The notes under the pieces were generated by a model. That model was not told the DNA's origin. It did not search any database and was given only the letters and a program-made list of their open reading frames with translations. Positions 38,954 to 53,083 of a stretch of 64,000 nucleotides of DNA are shown here, one piece after another (within the stretch, counting starts at the first letter, position 1; every line of letters starts with the position of its first letter). This DNA comes from Ichthyophthirius multifiliis. Its lineage: Eukaryota; Ciliophora; Oligohymenophorea; Hymenostomatida. The stretch is taken from the NCBI RefSeq assembly GCF_000220395.1, contig NW_004086331.1:1-64000 (forward strand), written 5' to 3'. The translations under genes were made by a program, and so were the position numbers.

Positions 38954-41900
38954 ATGAAAGTTCAATAAAAGAGTATAAATTTTAACACTGTAAATTTTCA
39001 ATTACCTCGAGATGTCCAAGAAGAAGGAGCAATCAAAGACATAGAATCATTTGAAATTTCTTTACCTAAATTAATTTTTAGTTATATTTTATATATATTA
39101 AGTTTTGGAATTGTATATTTATTTACGAGATGGTCTTTAAGTTTTAGAATATATTTATAAATGATTCCTTGCATACCGAAAAATGCTTAATTTTTAAAGA
39201 TAATTTCCTTAGGTATAGATTTATTTTAATATTATACATAAAAATAAAAAATATAAATAGATGAAACTGAATGTATTGAAAAAGTATATTAAAAGTAAAT
39301 GAAGATAAACGAAAATGAAAAAACTTATATGGTGTTTACATTTAGACTATATAAATATTTTTATGATTAAATACAAAATGTATTTATTCCAATAGAGTTT
39401 ACATTAAATTAAATGATAAATAATGATATCCACAAGCAATATACAAAAGGGATAAAAACAGAATAAGAATTAAAATAATTTTAATAAATATATGGAGAAA
39501 ATAACACATAAATACCAGATAAATCAATATTAAAAATATTTATAGATGAAGTATTGTCACCTTTTTATTTATTTTAAGTATTTAGTGTAGCTTTGTGGTA
39601 CTTGGAAGACTATTATTATTTTGCTGGTGTGATTTTCTTTACATCTGTAATATCTATAATTGTAAGCTTAAATGATGCATACACTAACTACCAAAAATTA
39701 AAGAAAATGTCATTTTTTGAAACTAAAGCATATGTATATCGATACTCTTAGGACTAAATTTAAAATGAAAACGGATAATATTAATTATTTGAAAAAATAA
39801 ATTTAAAAAAGTAAAAAATAAGCTCTTTACATTTAGTTCCAGGAGACCTTATTGAAATTTCAGACGGAGAAATTATGCCTTGTGATACAATTCTTTTAAA
39901 TGGATAATGTGTTATGAATGAATCTATGCTTACAGGCGAATCTATTCCGATAATCAAGTCATGTCTCCCACATAATAATAATATATATAATGTTAATGAA
40001 GAAGGAAAATAATGCACTTTATTTGCAGGTACAAAATGTATTGAAACTAGATTTTATTAAAAAGGAAAAATGCCTGTTCTTGGTTTAGTTTCTTAAACCA
40101 GCTTTTCGACAATGAAAGGATAATTGGTACGTTCTATACTTTATCCTAAATAAAATTAGTTTAAATTTTATGCTGATTCACTTAAATTTATTGCTGTTTT
40201 GTCTGCTTTGTCTGTTTGTGGGTTTCTCCTGTCACTCAAATATCAATTAGAAGGTATTAAGGAAGGCTATATTGATATAAAATTTATGATTCTTCATAGC
40301 TTTGATCTTATTACTATTACTGTTCCTCCTGCTTTGCCAACATGCTTATCGATTGGAATTAGCTTTGCCCTTTAAAGACTTAAAAAAATAAAAATTTATT
40401 GTATTTCTCCCCCAAAAGTTAATATTTGTGGAAAAGTCACAATTATGTGTTTTGATAAAACTGGAACTTTGACAGAAGAAGGACTTGATATGTATGGAAT
40501 TAGACCCGTAATTTATCAAAAGTAGAATAAAATAAAGTTTATCAAACTTTAAACAGAGATTAAATATAATTATTAAGAAAAATAAATTGATTTTGGAAAG
40601 ATTTTTGGTAAAGAAAATGCATTTTTTTAAATTCAAAGAGATACGGAAAATACGTTTTTGGAATGTATGGCTTCTTGTCATAGTTTAACAAGAGTAAAAG
40701 GAGAAATTATAGGTGATCCTTTAGAGATAAAGATGTTTGAAAGTACATAATGGGAATTAATAGAAAGTAATTTAGAAAACAAATACGATGAATTAATTTC
40801 TGCAATTGTTTAGCCTGTTTCTCGTCCTGAAAAAGCTATTGGAATTTGTAATAGATTCGAATTTTCATCGAAACTACAAAGAATGAGTACTGTAGTTAAA
40901 AATTTGGAATAAAAAGACATATTTAGGTTACATGTAAAAGGTTCTCCTGAAAAAATATTCGAGTTATGTATTCCTAGTACTATTCCTGAAAATTTTCACA
41001 CAGTTTTAGACTTTTATGCAAGAAAAGGATTCCGTGTTTTGGCCTTTGGGATAAGAGTCTTTAAAGCTGATTATAGGTAAATTTTGAAAATGGAAAGAGA
41101 ATAAATGGAATAAATGCTTACTTTTGTTGGATTAATTATAATGGAAAACAAACTAAAACCAATAACTTCTTAAATAATATATCAACTTTAATCAGCAAAT
41201 ATTCGCACTATTATGGTTACAGGAGATAACTCTTTAACTGCGATAAGTGTGGCAAGATAATGTAATATTATATATAATGATTAGAGAGTTTATTTTGGGG
41301 ATATGTAAGATAAAAAGGAATTTGAAAGACAAAGAATTATTTGGAGAGACTTTGAGAATTCCGATAAGATATTAGATGATGAAAACTTAGAACCTTTAAA
41401 TGGAATAAGTGAATATAAAGAAAAAAATGAAGAAATAGAGGAAATTAAGGAAGAAAAGTAATATTTTGAATAATTGGAATAATAATAAGATTATGTAAGT
41501 GAAATTAATAGTTCGGTTATAAGAAGATAAAATAGCGCTTTAAAAAAGGTTAATTTATCAAGAAGTGTGAGCAAGAAGAATTCTATAAAAATAACAAATA
41601 ATCAAAATATTTTAAATAACGAAGAAAGTTTATACTCTGAAATTTTTCCTTGGTAAAATTAAGAAGATTTCACATTGGCTATAACAGGACGAGTTTTTTA
41701 AAAAATGATTGAAGATTCAAGTTTAAATTAGAATAAATTAAATTTATTCAATATTATGTTATAAAAAACTTAAGTTTTTGCTAGAATGAAACCAGACTAA
41801 AAAGCTTAATTAATTCAACATTTATAAAATCTTAGTTGGGGACCTACATGTGGAATGTGTGGAGATGGGGCTAATGATTGTGGCGCTTTAAAAACTGCAG

Positions 41901-42398
41901 ATATAGGAATTTCATTATCAGATGCAGAGGCATCTATTGCAGCTCCATTTACTTCTAAAATTTAAGATATATCTTGTGTAATTTAATTACTACTATAAGG
42001 AAGAGCAGCTCTAGTTACAAGTTTTTCTTGTTTTAAATTTATGGCTCTATATTCAACTATTTAATTTACTACAACTACAATATTGTATATTGTACATTCT
42101 TTACCTTCTGATTTCTAATTTTTGTATTGGGATTTGTTTATAATTATACCTCTTGCTTTCTTTATGGGTCTAACTGACGCAGAAGAAATTCTATCAATAT
42201 AGGTTCCTTCGTCAAGATTAATATCATTTTAAGTACTTTTTTCGGTTATAAGTTAATCACTAATAAATATAAGTTTTTAAGCAGGAGTATTTTAATATCT
42301 CAGAAACTAAAAATGGTATCTTTCAGCAAAAGAAGCACATATATATATAGGTGATTTAAATGATGAAATATCGAAATAAAAGTGTTATGAAGGAACAG

Positions 42399-42494
<96 letters not shown>

Positions 42495-42959
42495 TTTTTT
42501 TAATTAGAGCTTGTTTTTTTTTAGTAATTATTAATATATTATTTCTTGTTTGGTTTTTTCAATAGCTCGTCCTTATAAAAAGCCTTTTTATACTAATATA
42601 TTTTTTACATTATCTTTAATAATTATTTTATTTATTTCATTATCTATTTAATTATTTAATTATTAATTTGCTAATAATCTTTTATTTGTATTTTAATTTA
42701 TAATTTTTATTTATTTTACAATTTTATTTTTATATAGATATTTACTGAAGTTAAATAAGAAAAAAATAAAAATCCTATTTCTTAAATGCCTTATAGTTGG
42801 AGATTTTAATTGTTGTTTTTGTCCTTAATAAATGCTTTAACATGTTTTATATTTGAAAAGAAAATTGTTATATTTGCTACATAAATATATTAAAAACTAA
42901 AATTTCAGAAATAATTAGGTAATAACTGTTAATAAATAAATAGTAATACAAATTTATGA
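38954..42959 (+). CDS. P5B-type P-ATPase (ATP13A2/3-like)
   Basis: Three exons (introns 42398-42507 and 42688-42737) give 1,281 residues. P5B ATPases are endo-lysosomal transporters; animal ATP13A2 exports polyamines. Motifs in order: an N-terminal membrane-associated segment, [10 protein letters not shown] and MLTGESIPI in the actuator domain (about residue 325), [11 protein letters not shown] in TM4 (the P5B form; P5A has PPELP), the phosphorylation site [14 protein letters not shown] (Asp near residue 500), [11 protein letters not shown] in the nucleotide domain, [10 protein letters not shown], and [31 protein letters not shown] (about residue 970), followed by the C-terminal membrane helices. 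[17 protein letters not shown] is restored by intron 1, which is packed with microsatellite. A long acidic, Gln-rich insert (around 41390-41640) precedes the hinge. Confidence 0.94.
42402..42497. repeat. Compound microsatellite (AT)n-(TTTA)n within an intron
   Basis: A run of about 25 AT units followed by about ten TTTA units fills intron 1 of the P5B ATPase gene, making it twice the usual intron length. Confidence 0.9.
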
Positions 42960-44975
42960 AATTTTATTAAATTAAAATATAAAAATTTATTTTAACAAAA
43001 TTTTTATATATATATATTTTTAAGTTTTTTTTTTTTTATAAAATATTTTACATAAATTTATAATATATAATTTATATTTTAATGTTTTAAATATTATAAT
43101 AAAAATAATTATTTTTTAAAGATGTTTTATAAATTTTTAATAATTTAATAATTATATTTTTATATAAGTAATATTTTTTAATATTTTTTTTTTTTCTTGT
43201 AAATAATAAAAATATTAAAATATCATAAAATATTATTATTATATTAATACAATATATATAATAAAAATTATCTATTAACAGAAATTTATTGATACTAAAT
43301 AAATAATTAGGATACTATTATATTTCTATAAACTTTAAAATGTAATCGTAAATACCGTATCTAATAGTTCTATTTGTTATAATTCTATAAATTTCATTAA
43401 CGTGTAAAAAGTAAAATAAGTTTAAATTAGCTAATGTACTATAGATATATAGATTTTATCATATAAATTTGATATAAACTACTATAAATAGAAAGATTAA
43501 TTTTATAATATTAGTTCATATTAAATTATCATGTATTTATTTTATATTTCTTCAAAAGTTGTTAGTAAAGTAAATATTATACATATAAATAAAATTGGAA
43601 AGGCTATAATTTCAACAAATAATACAAAATAATGTTCTATAAACCTGTTTAAATGGAAGTAATAATATCCTTAATCTATTGAACATAATAGCAAAATGAT
43701 ATAATTAATAGAAAAATTATTTTCATTTTATTATTAATAATTATATTTTTTTTCTTTTTTTGTTCATAAAAAATTCATTACTGGATTTTTTATTTATTTT
43801 AAGCCCATATTTATTTAATTCATTTGTGATTTTTATTATGTTTTCACTCTTTAATTTGATTAATAAATTTTGTTTATTAATTTTTATAAATATTTAAATT
43901 TTTAATTATATTTGTATTTAATTAATATTACTTTCATATTAATAAAAATCTATTTTTAATATATTTAATTATTATTGATATAAACTATTATTTTTAGTTT
44001 TATATATATATATTTAAAATCTCGTATTTATTTAATGTAAAAATATTATAGTCATATTTATCACATTTTTAGTATTAAATAATAAGATGATATTATTGAT
44101 TTTACCAAAAAAATTAGTTAATTAAAAATAAAACATTAAATATTCAACAAATAATTTTAAGAATATATACAAAAAATAAAAAGATAATTATTATGTATAT
44201 AATTGGTAAGGTAATGATAATTAAAACTTAGCATTTATAATTAAAAGTAAAATTTCATTTTTAAACAATAAATATACAATTTTCTATAAATTTAAATTAT
44301 AATTTTCTAAGAGTAATTGCTTTGAATTTTGTAATTTTTATTTTCGTTTTAAATAAAAAGAATAAAAATAACTATTGCTATAAAAGTAATTTTATTTTAA
44401 TTATAATTTTTCTTCATATAAAATTATATATAAAAATATAAAGTTTAAATGTATTTAAATTAAAATATATATTTTCAAATTAAATTTTAGATTTTTTTGA
44501 TTTTAATATCTTTATATGATAAATGATATAATATTTAAAAATTTAATATTTTTTTTTTTTCTTATTAAAAAAAAAAAAAATATTTATAGAAAATTATATT
44601 TTTTTTGTTTATATTTATAAAACATTATTAAAATAAGATATACAATTTTATTTTAAATAGTTTATTTTACAATATATTCATTTAATAATTAAATTTTTAT
44701 TTGATAATATTTATTTTAAATGCTTTATTTATTAATATATATAAAAAGGTTAAATTTATTTAAAAACAATATGTATTTATTATATGATATGAAATGTATT
44801 AACTTAATCTATTTATTTATAAAAAATTATAGATATTTAGAATCAATATAAGAATAAAATAAAAATCAATAAAAAATAAATAAAAATCAATATATTGAAA
44901 ATAAAAATATAATAATAAATTAAAAGAAAAAAAAAAAAAAAAATTAAAAAATAATAGAAACAAAAAAAAAAAAAT
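42960..44975. other. Intergenic, AT-rich
   Basis: About 2 kb between two plus-strand genes. I see no supported reading frame and no structured RNA. Confidence 0.55.
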
Positions 44976-45958
44976 ATGTAAAAATCAAAAGATATAAAAG
45001 TAGTAATGTTAGGAGATTCAGGTATTAACTTAAAGCTATATAAATATTTATTTTAAACATTTATGCAAAGGTGTTGGTAAAACAAGTATCTTAAATCGTT
45101 TTGTATAAGATAAATTTGATAATAACTGTCCTTCTACATTAGGTGCTTCATTTATTCCAAAAGTACTTATAAAAGGAGATAAATAATATAAATTTTAAGT
45201 AAAAAAATATATTCATAAATTCTTAAAATGAAAATATTTAATTTTAAAATAAAATTAACTAGATTTGGGATACTGCAGGTCAAGAAAAATATAAGACACT
45301 TGCTCCACTTTATTATAGAGGTTTTTATTAATATTTAATTAAATAAAATTAAAATATTTAATTTTTATTAGATTCTCACGCCGCATTAATTGTTTATGAT
45401 ATTACAAATAAATAATCATTTTAAGTTCTTTAAAATTGGGTAAATGAACTTAATTAAAATGGCCCACCAAATATTGGTACTTTGTAAATTTTATTATTTT
45501 TTTATTTTTTTTTCAAAAACACATTATTATGCCTTTATATTTATTTTTATATAATCGTTTTCTTTTGTGCTATAATATTTTTTAAAGTTATTGCAGTCGT
45601 AGGAAATAAAGTGGATTTAATTGAAAAAGAAGAAGTTAAATATGAAGATGCAAAAGCATATGCAAGAGTATTTTTTTTAATTTTTAAATAATAATTATAT
45701 TAATTTATATTAATTAGAATTTAAAAGCTTTGTTCTAATACACAAGTGCTAAAGAAAATAAGAATGTTGTTGTAATAATAAATAATATTTATTTTTTAAT
45801 AAAAAAACTAATATTTTACAATTTAAATTATATATAAGGATTTGTTTGAATAAATTGCAGAAAAAATTGATGAAAACTAAGATTAAGTATAAAAAGAAAA
45901 AGGATAGAGTTTAAGAAAAGATAAAGGAATAGAAAAAGCTAAAGGAGGATGTTGTTGA
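44976..45958 (+). CDS. Rab-family small GTPase, Rab5/Rab22-like
   Basis: Seven exons with introns at 45022-45070, 45199-45262, 45321-45371, 45477-45587, 45668-45717 and 45772-45838 encode 196 residues. All GTPase boxes are seen: P-loop GDSGVGKTS, switch I STLGASF, WDTAGQEKY, GNKVDL and TSAKE. The C-terminus ends GGCC, the double-Cys site for Rab geranylgeranylation. The switch I form (S-T-L-G-A-S-F, close to Rab5's T-I-G-A-A-F) and Y-K-T-L-A-P-L-Y-Y-R place it near the Rab5/21/22 group acting in early endocytic traffic. Such dense introns in a 590-nt coding sequence are notable compared with the neighbours. Exact subfamily needs a tree. Confidence 0.93.
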
Positions 45959-46661
45959 TAAAACTTTTTTATAGATAATTAAAAAAATTATTCTATTTAT
46001 AAAAATCAAAATATAGAAAATCATAATTATAAAATATATAAAATAATATTGCTTAACTTATATATTAATATTTTATTATTTTTAAGGTTTTTAAAATTTT
46101 AAGGTTAATTACTTTAATATTAAATATGTAATAAATAAAAAAATTATAAATATTAAATATATATCAAAAATAATATGATATTTATATATATAAAATCAAC
46201 ATTAATAAATATGTAAAATTAATAATTATTGTATCTTATCAAAATAGCATTTTAATTAAACAAATCCAATTTTAATTATTTTTAGTTAAAAGTTAATATA
46301 TATTATTATTAAAAATTAAAGTGAAAAAATATAAATATAATAAAATTATAGATTATAAAAAAAAAAAGATTTAAATAAAATTTATATAGAAAACTATAAA
46401 TAAAATATTTTATATATTAAATATAAAAATAAATAATATATTCAATTAAATTAAAATTGCAATATGAAAAAAATAAATTATACTCTTAAAATATCATTTA
46501 ATTTTATTTTATATATATAAATTATATCATAATATAAAATTATATATAAAAAAAAAATGTTTTTCATTATATTAAAATAATCATAAAAATAATAAAAAAA
46601 ACTAAATAAATTTTTATAATTAATTTTATTATATTTTTTATTTGATAAAAAAATTAAATTT
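45959..46661. other. Spacer between convergent Rab and polyubiquitin genes
   Basis: About 700 bp of A/T-rich sequence; nothing recognised. Confidence 0.6.
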
Positions 46662-47579
46662 TCAAAGTCCTCCTCTAAGTCTTAAGACTAAATGGAGTGT
46701 TGATTCTTTTTAAATATTGTAGTCAGAAAGAGTTCTTCCGTCTTCTAATTATTTTCCTGCGAAGATAAGTCTTTATTAATCTGGGGGAATACCTTCTTTG
46801 TCTTAGATTTTAGCTTTGACGTTTTCAATAGAGTCGGAAGCTTCAACATCTAAAGTGATTGTTTTTCCGGTTAATGTTTTGACGAAGATTTACATACCAC
46901 CTCTTAATCTCAAGACTAAATGGAGGGTTGATTCTTTTTAAATATTGTAGTCAGAAAGAGTTCTTCCGTCTTCTAATTATTTTCCTGCGAAGATAAGTCT
47001 TTATTAATCTGGGGGAATACCTTCTTTATCTTAGATTTTAGCTTTGACATTTTCAATAGAGTCGGAAGCTTCAACATCTAAAGTGATTGTTTTTCCGGTT
47101 AATGTTTTGACGAAGATTTACATACCACCTCTTAATCTCAAGACTAAATGGAGGGTTGATTCTTTTTAAATATTGTAGTCAGAAAGAGTTCTTCCGTCTT
47201 CTAATTATTTTCCTGCGAAGATAAGTCTTTATTAATCTGGGGGAATACCTTCTTTATCTTAGATTTTAGCTTTGACGTTTTCAATAGAGTCGGAAGCTTC
47301 AACATCTAAAGTGATTGTTTTTCCGGTTAATGTTTTAACGAAGATTTACATACCACCTCTTAATCTCAAGACTAAATGGAGGGTTGATTCTTTTTAAATA
47401 TTGTAGTCAGAAAGAGTTCTTCCGTCTTCTAATTATTTTCCTGCGAAGATAAGTCTTTATTAATCTGGGGGAATACCTTCTTTGTCTTAGATTTTAGCTT
47501 TGACGTTTTCAATAGAGTCGGAAGCTTCAACATCTAAAGTGATTGTTTTTCCGGTTAATGTTTTAACGAAGATTTACAT
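46662..47579 (-). CDS. Polyubiquitin, four tandem units
   Basis: An uninterrupted 305-residue reading: four head-to-tail ubiquitin units of 76 residues (47352-47579, 47124-47351, 46896-47123 and 46668-46895) plus one extra Leu before TGA. Each unit begins MQIFVKTLTGKTITLDVEAS and ends LHLVLRLRGG; all seven Lys and the C-terminal Gly-Gly are kept. Compared with human ubiquitin, it carries E16D, P19A and T22S. Deubiquitinases cut the precursor after each Gly76. The units are nearly identical at DNA level; the last unit differs most, near its 3' end. Codon use is less A/T-biased than neighbours, consistent with high expression. Confidence 0.98.
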
Positions 47580-50258
47580 TATTTATTTATTTTTTTATTT
47601 TTTTTGTTTTTTTTTGTTTTTTTTGTTTTGTTTTTTTATTTAATTTATCATTATATTTTTATTATTTTTTTTTTAAAAAAATTTAATAGAATAGATATGA
47701 TAAATTCTGATTGCATTTAAATAAAAGATTAGAATGATAGACTATATACTTTTAATTAATTTATAACTATAATATCCACATATAAATAGAAAACAAAAGA
47801 AAATAATAAATTAAATTATTAATATTCTTTAATTTTATATTTTTAATAAATAATTTTGATTATTTATTTCTGATAATAATTTTTCTTCAAAATTAAAAAA
47901 AAAAAAAAAAATTATAATTTCCATTATTCCATAAATTAAATAAATTAGAAATTTAATAGAAACAAGGTAATTAATTTATAAAATTCTTTTAAAATTTACA
48001 ATATTTTTAATCAGTTTTTCACATTATTGTCATAATATTTTTATTTTTCCGTTATAATTGGAAAATATAATAATAATTTTATTGACTCTTTCTTTTTTAC
48101 TTAAAATTTTATGAACAGAAATTTATTTTTTTAAATTTGAAAATAAATTAATAGCAAATTTAATATTTTATATTTGATTAAATTAATATATATGTATATA
48201 TAAATAAAAGTATTAATGTTAAATTTTTTTCGATATTTTTGTTTTTTACTGAAAACATATTTTTTATTTATATATATAATTATAATTTTAAAGAAATGTT
48301 TTTTATTTTATACGTAATTATTTCATAAAAATTAACAAAATCATATATTTTAATAAATTTAATCTTTTTTTAAAAAAATATAATGTAATTCTTTATAACT
48401 ATATTAAGAATTATTTTTATAATCACTAATTATGAAGATTTGTATCTTAATTTTAAATATTTTTTAAACTATATTACTAATTGTTAATATATTTGAAATA
48501 TAAGGTTTAACACATATTCTATTTTAAAATAATTTAAAATATAGCCTTAAAAAAAAATTTAAAATAAAATTAATTATTACAAAAAATAAACAATTAATTT
48601 TTTTCTATATTAAAATCAGAATTATTATTTTATATATATTAAAAATAATATTTTATATGAATATTTTTTCTTGTTTTATTTCGATTTTTTTATGTAATTT
48701 GTTTGATAATTAAAAATAAAGATTCTTATTTATTTTATGTAAATTTTTAATTGAAAAATTATTACAATTATAATAATAATTCGTTAATCAATCAATTTTT
48801 TATATATATAATTTTTTTATATATATATTTTTAAAATATATATATGATTATATTGTTAAATTCAAAAAAACTTAATCTTTATTTCAAAACAATATAATGA
48901 ATAAGAAAAAAAAATTCATAAAAAAATATCAAATTTAAATAATTAATAAAAAGAGAAAATTATATATATATAAAAAAAGTATAAAAAATTGAATTATATA
49001 AAAAAAAATATTATTATATTAATAGATTGTTTATTTTCTTAATTAGAATTTTAATCTAAAATATAATATAAACTTCTCTTTTTATAAAAAGTTCTAATCT
49101 TTTTAAAATAAATAATTTTTTTTGTTGAAAAAATTAATTTTTTTATAATTTTTGTCTTTTTTTGTTAAATTTATAATTTTATTATATAAAAAATATTTTA
49201 GGTTTGATTTTTAGTTGTTTTTTTAAAATATTTTTAACAATTTTTAAAGTTTATTTATTCAAAAATAATAAGTTTATTTATTCAAAAATAATAATAATAG
49301 AGTATAAAAGTTATTTCCGATTTGAATTTTTTATTTTTTATTTAAAATATTTCTTTAAAAACTTTATTTAATTTGAAATTTATTATTATTTTGAATTTAA
49401 AAAGAAATCATATAAAAATATGAAAGTTTTTAATTAACTAATATTAGTATTAATAATAGATTATCATTTTTATATTTAAATTTTATATTAATTATTGCGT
49501 TTTTTTACGATTATTTTAATTATTTAAAAGATTCATAAATTTATATTAATTTTATTGATAATTATAAAATACATATATTTTTGAAATTTATTGCCATATA
49601 ATTATATTATTTCGAATTAAATAAACTATAAATATTAACTTAATTCAATAATTTTATAGTATTTTAAACTTCGCCTTAATTATAAATGATATTCGATTCG
49701 CATATTGATAATCAAAAGTATTATCTATTCAGAAATTATACATATTAGAGTAAAATTTAAGGTTCTTAACTAATATACAAAAAGTAAAAAACATAAAGAT
49801 TTTGCTTACTAAAATGTAAAGTAATTTAATTCTGATTTACATTTTATTTAATTAATGATATTTTAAAATACGTTATAATGATTTAGTTTCTATTATATTT
49901 TATACTAACCTTTTTTACAAATATATTTTCAACTTTTAATTGTTTACTCTTAATTTTTTTAATATTCAATAATTTCTTTTTATTTTTAAAGATGCTTCTA
50001 ACTTTATTTCTATTTAAATGGATTGTATTTTTTTGCCTTACTCTTTTATATTTTGATCATATTTGATTACTTAACCTAAACGACTTTTAAATTATTTTTA
50101 TAAATTATCTATTTGAATTTATGTATTAATATTTTATAAAGATAACTAAAGTATTTTTATATTATAAAACTAGTATTTGAATTTTTGTTAAAATAAATAA
50201 ATTTTAAAAAATATAATTAATAAGAATTTATTTAAAAAATATATATCAACTTAGTTAT
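47580..50258. other. Long intergenic AT-rich stretch
   Basis: About 2.7 kb. It should hold the polyubiquitin promoter next to 47580 (a T-rich, poly-T block at 47581-47660). The only repeat I note is a 23-bp tandem duplication at 49248-49293. No gene recognised. Confidence 0.55.
49248..49293. repeat. Tandem duplication of a 23-bp unit
   Basis: Two perfect adjacent copies of a 23-bp unit starting AGTTTATTTATTC. Short and simple, probably replication slippage. Confidence 0.9.
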
Positions 50259-52427
50259 TCATTTTTATTAAACATTTAGAAATTCAATAATAGAATTTTA
50301 AATTTTAACTAATGCTTTTTCGAATTCTAATTCTTATTGAGCAATTTCATCTTAATTTTAAAAAAGTAAACCAAAATTAAAAAAGAAAGAGTTAATAATT
50401 TTTAAATCTAATTATTAAACTGATTTATTTATAGAAATTATATTCATAACAATAGAAATGAAAGAATCAAACATAGAAATATTAATATTTGTATTAAAAT
50501 CTTTTTAAAAAGAGAGAAAATTATTAAAAAAAGAACAAGCTTTTGCACAAAAAGTAAGGCTCTCTAAATACTTCATTGGATATTTTTTTAGATTAGAGTT
50601 ATTTTATAAATTTTGATTACTCATTTAATTAAAATAGCATAAAATGAATTACTAAGCTTATTCTTCCTCTTCCTAATCAAATGTATTGTTTTCTTATTTT
50701 TTAATATTATCTTTATCTTTTGTATTTTAATAATATAATTCGTTATTTATTTATAAGTTATTTTTTTTTTATTTTTTTATTGTATTTTATTCTTAATCTT
50801 TTATATTATTATTATTATTACTATTAATTATTTCATGTCCAAGAATTTAATGTACAAACTAAACTGAATAATTAACATAATTATTGAAAGACATATTATT
50901 TTTCCCCAAATGAAAATGTAAGTCAAAAAAAGAGGTAAAATCTTCATTTTTATCTGCATTTTTTTAAAATCTTGTTTTACCTTCGTTTTCTTCATATTTT
51001 ATAGCCCAGATTGTACTTTGTAAAAGAATATTTGTTTTCGTTAATTTAACGTTAATTTCTTATTTTTTAAGTACTTATTTAATTATATTAATATCTTTTT
51101 CTTTTAAACTATTTAATTCTTTTATTACTAAAATTCCTGAATTATTTGTTTTTATTAAGTTTTCGATTAAAAAATTATTATTATCTTCTAAAAAAACTAC
51201 ATTTTCGAATTTTTAAAATGCTTTTTGGATCATTTCTTAGATGATTTTTAATTGGTTTTATTCGCAAGTTATTAATATGTGTATGTTTTTGGAATTTTAG
51301 TAAATTATTTGGAAAAAAAAACTTAATAAAATTCCTAGTTTTACACTTAAAAAACCAAAAGGGGGCACTATAAAATTCTCTTCTGAGAAAAAATTCTCTA
51401 CTTTTTAAAATAATTATTTTAATTTGTTAAAAATTTCGTTTTTTTAGGGATTTTCTATTTCTTTTTTTGATAATTTTTATATTATTTTTTCATATAAAAG
51501 ATAATTTTTGGGCTTACTTGGATATATTTATTAAGGAAAAATCAAAATTTATTCAATATATAAGTCTTAAATATTTTAATTTTAATCTATTCTTTTTAAT
51601 TTAGAGGAGAATAAAGCTGTACATGAATAATTTTTATTTTTTTCGAGTCTTTTTATATTTTCTTGTTCTAAATAAGCCTCAAATATTCCTTTATTTTCTC
51701 CGAAATATTACATTTATGGAATATATATTATAGCTTTTTGGCATAATTTTATTAATGATTAATCTTGGAGTTTTTTATATCCTGTTTTGCAAATTTAACA
51801 TTAATAAATATTCTAAAAAAGTTGTGTTTTTTCAGTAAAAAATGAGTTTTAATATTAATAATTTTACTTGGGTATATATACAGATTAGAAGAGTAATTTT
51901 GGTAGATAATTTTATTTAATTATGTATTTTTTTTAATTTTCGCATATACATTTTTACTCAAAAAACTCTAATTAGTTATAATTTTCAATATCAAAAAGCT
52001 TTAAAACATGAAAATGTTAGATATTTAATAATTAACTTATTATTGTACTTTAGCTGCTTTGAGATTATTAAGAATTTTTTGGAAGATCATTTAGGAGTTT
52101 TATGAGTGTATAATTAGTTATTTGAGAATTAAAATTACTGTTTATTATTTATAACTATATTATTAGTTAGTTCTTTTATATGTTTCTTGAAAATTTATTG
52201 TTTTCTTAAAGAAGAATTTCGTATGTTATATTTTTTATATTCTTTTTTATATTATCGTAATTGTATATTATGTATGTATGGAGTTCTATATCGTAATCAA
52301 GAATATCAATGAAGTCTAGTTCGACGTTTATATTATAATATGGGTCTATGGTTGAGAAAGGTTAGGATTTTAAATAGGAAATAAAGTTTGGATTTCGATA
52401 AAAATATTGATTTAATTTTTGGTGCAT
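50259..52427 (-). CDS. MCM-domain-like protein, possibly MCMDC2
   Basis: A single exon of 722 residues, open throughout in the ciliate code. The N-terminal half has an OB-fold-like region with a C-x-x-C pair (IYQCQICKTGY) and ends QNILIFPQQIYPSKPK-like text before a charged linker. The second half contains VPPFGFLSVKLGILLSFFFQ, then ITCEQNQLKIIQEMIQKAF, GILVIKELNSL and FDLHFHLG, in the order of a degenerate MCM ATPase core. No Walker A lysine or R-finger motif is visible, as in MCMDC2, the meiotic MCM-like protein that supports recombination. A low-complexity Asn/Lys block (about 50690-50830) interrupts the C-terminus. The family call is tentative; the gene itself is solid because 2,169 nt stay open with strong codon structure. 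Confidence 0.55.
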
Positions 52428-53083
52428 TTTTTTATTGATTAAAATAATATATATATTTATTTTTTTAGCTTATGACTTTTTTTTTTATATATATATTTTT
52501 AGCAAATTTCTTTTTATTTTTTATTATAATATTATTTGTTAATGTTAATAGTAATCTTAATTTTAAAAAATAATAAAATTAAATATTATTTAAATAATTT
52601 ATTATAAACAGAAATAAACGAAAATATAAAAAGGTATAGAAAATATAAAAATGTTATTTTATTAATAAAGAAAAAAAAAATATATTAATGTAATCTATAA
52701 AAAATTTATTAAGTTATATAATTAATTAATGATTAAAGTGTTTTTAAATATTAATATATATATATATAATTATTAAATTTTGTAAATAATAATGCTTTGT
52801 TTTTTATTTTATTTATATTTAATAAGTAAAATAATTTAAATTTGATTATATATTTTATAATAAATTTATATTTTTATTTTTTTAATCTAAAATGTATATA
52901 TGCGTTGAGTTAAATTTATACAAAATTTGAACTAACTACTTTCTTATATTATCTATATTAATTAAAAAGCAAATATTTTGGTTTAAAAATAAAATACCTA
53001 TGACATGTATTACAAAATAAAAAATTACAAAATAATATTAATAAAATAAAATAATATAAATATCAAAAATAAAAATTAAATAA
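52428..53083. other. Divergent intergenic region
   Basis: Lies between the MCM-like gene (minus) and the CaaX-protein gene (plus), so it should contain both promoters. No element can be named. Confidence 0.55.

Noticed and set aside
40346-40681. Minus-strand open frame of 111 codons
   Set aside because: It lies antisense to the P5B ATPase phosphorylation region, which is certain from its motifs; it is a shadow frame.
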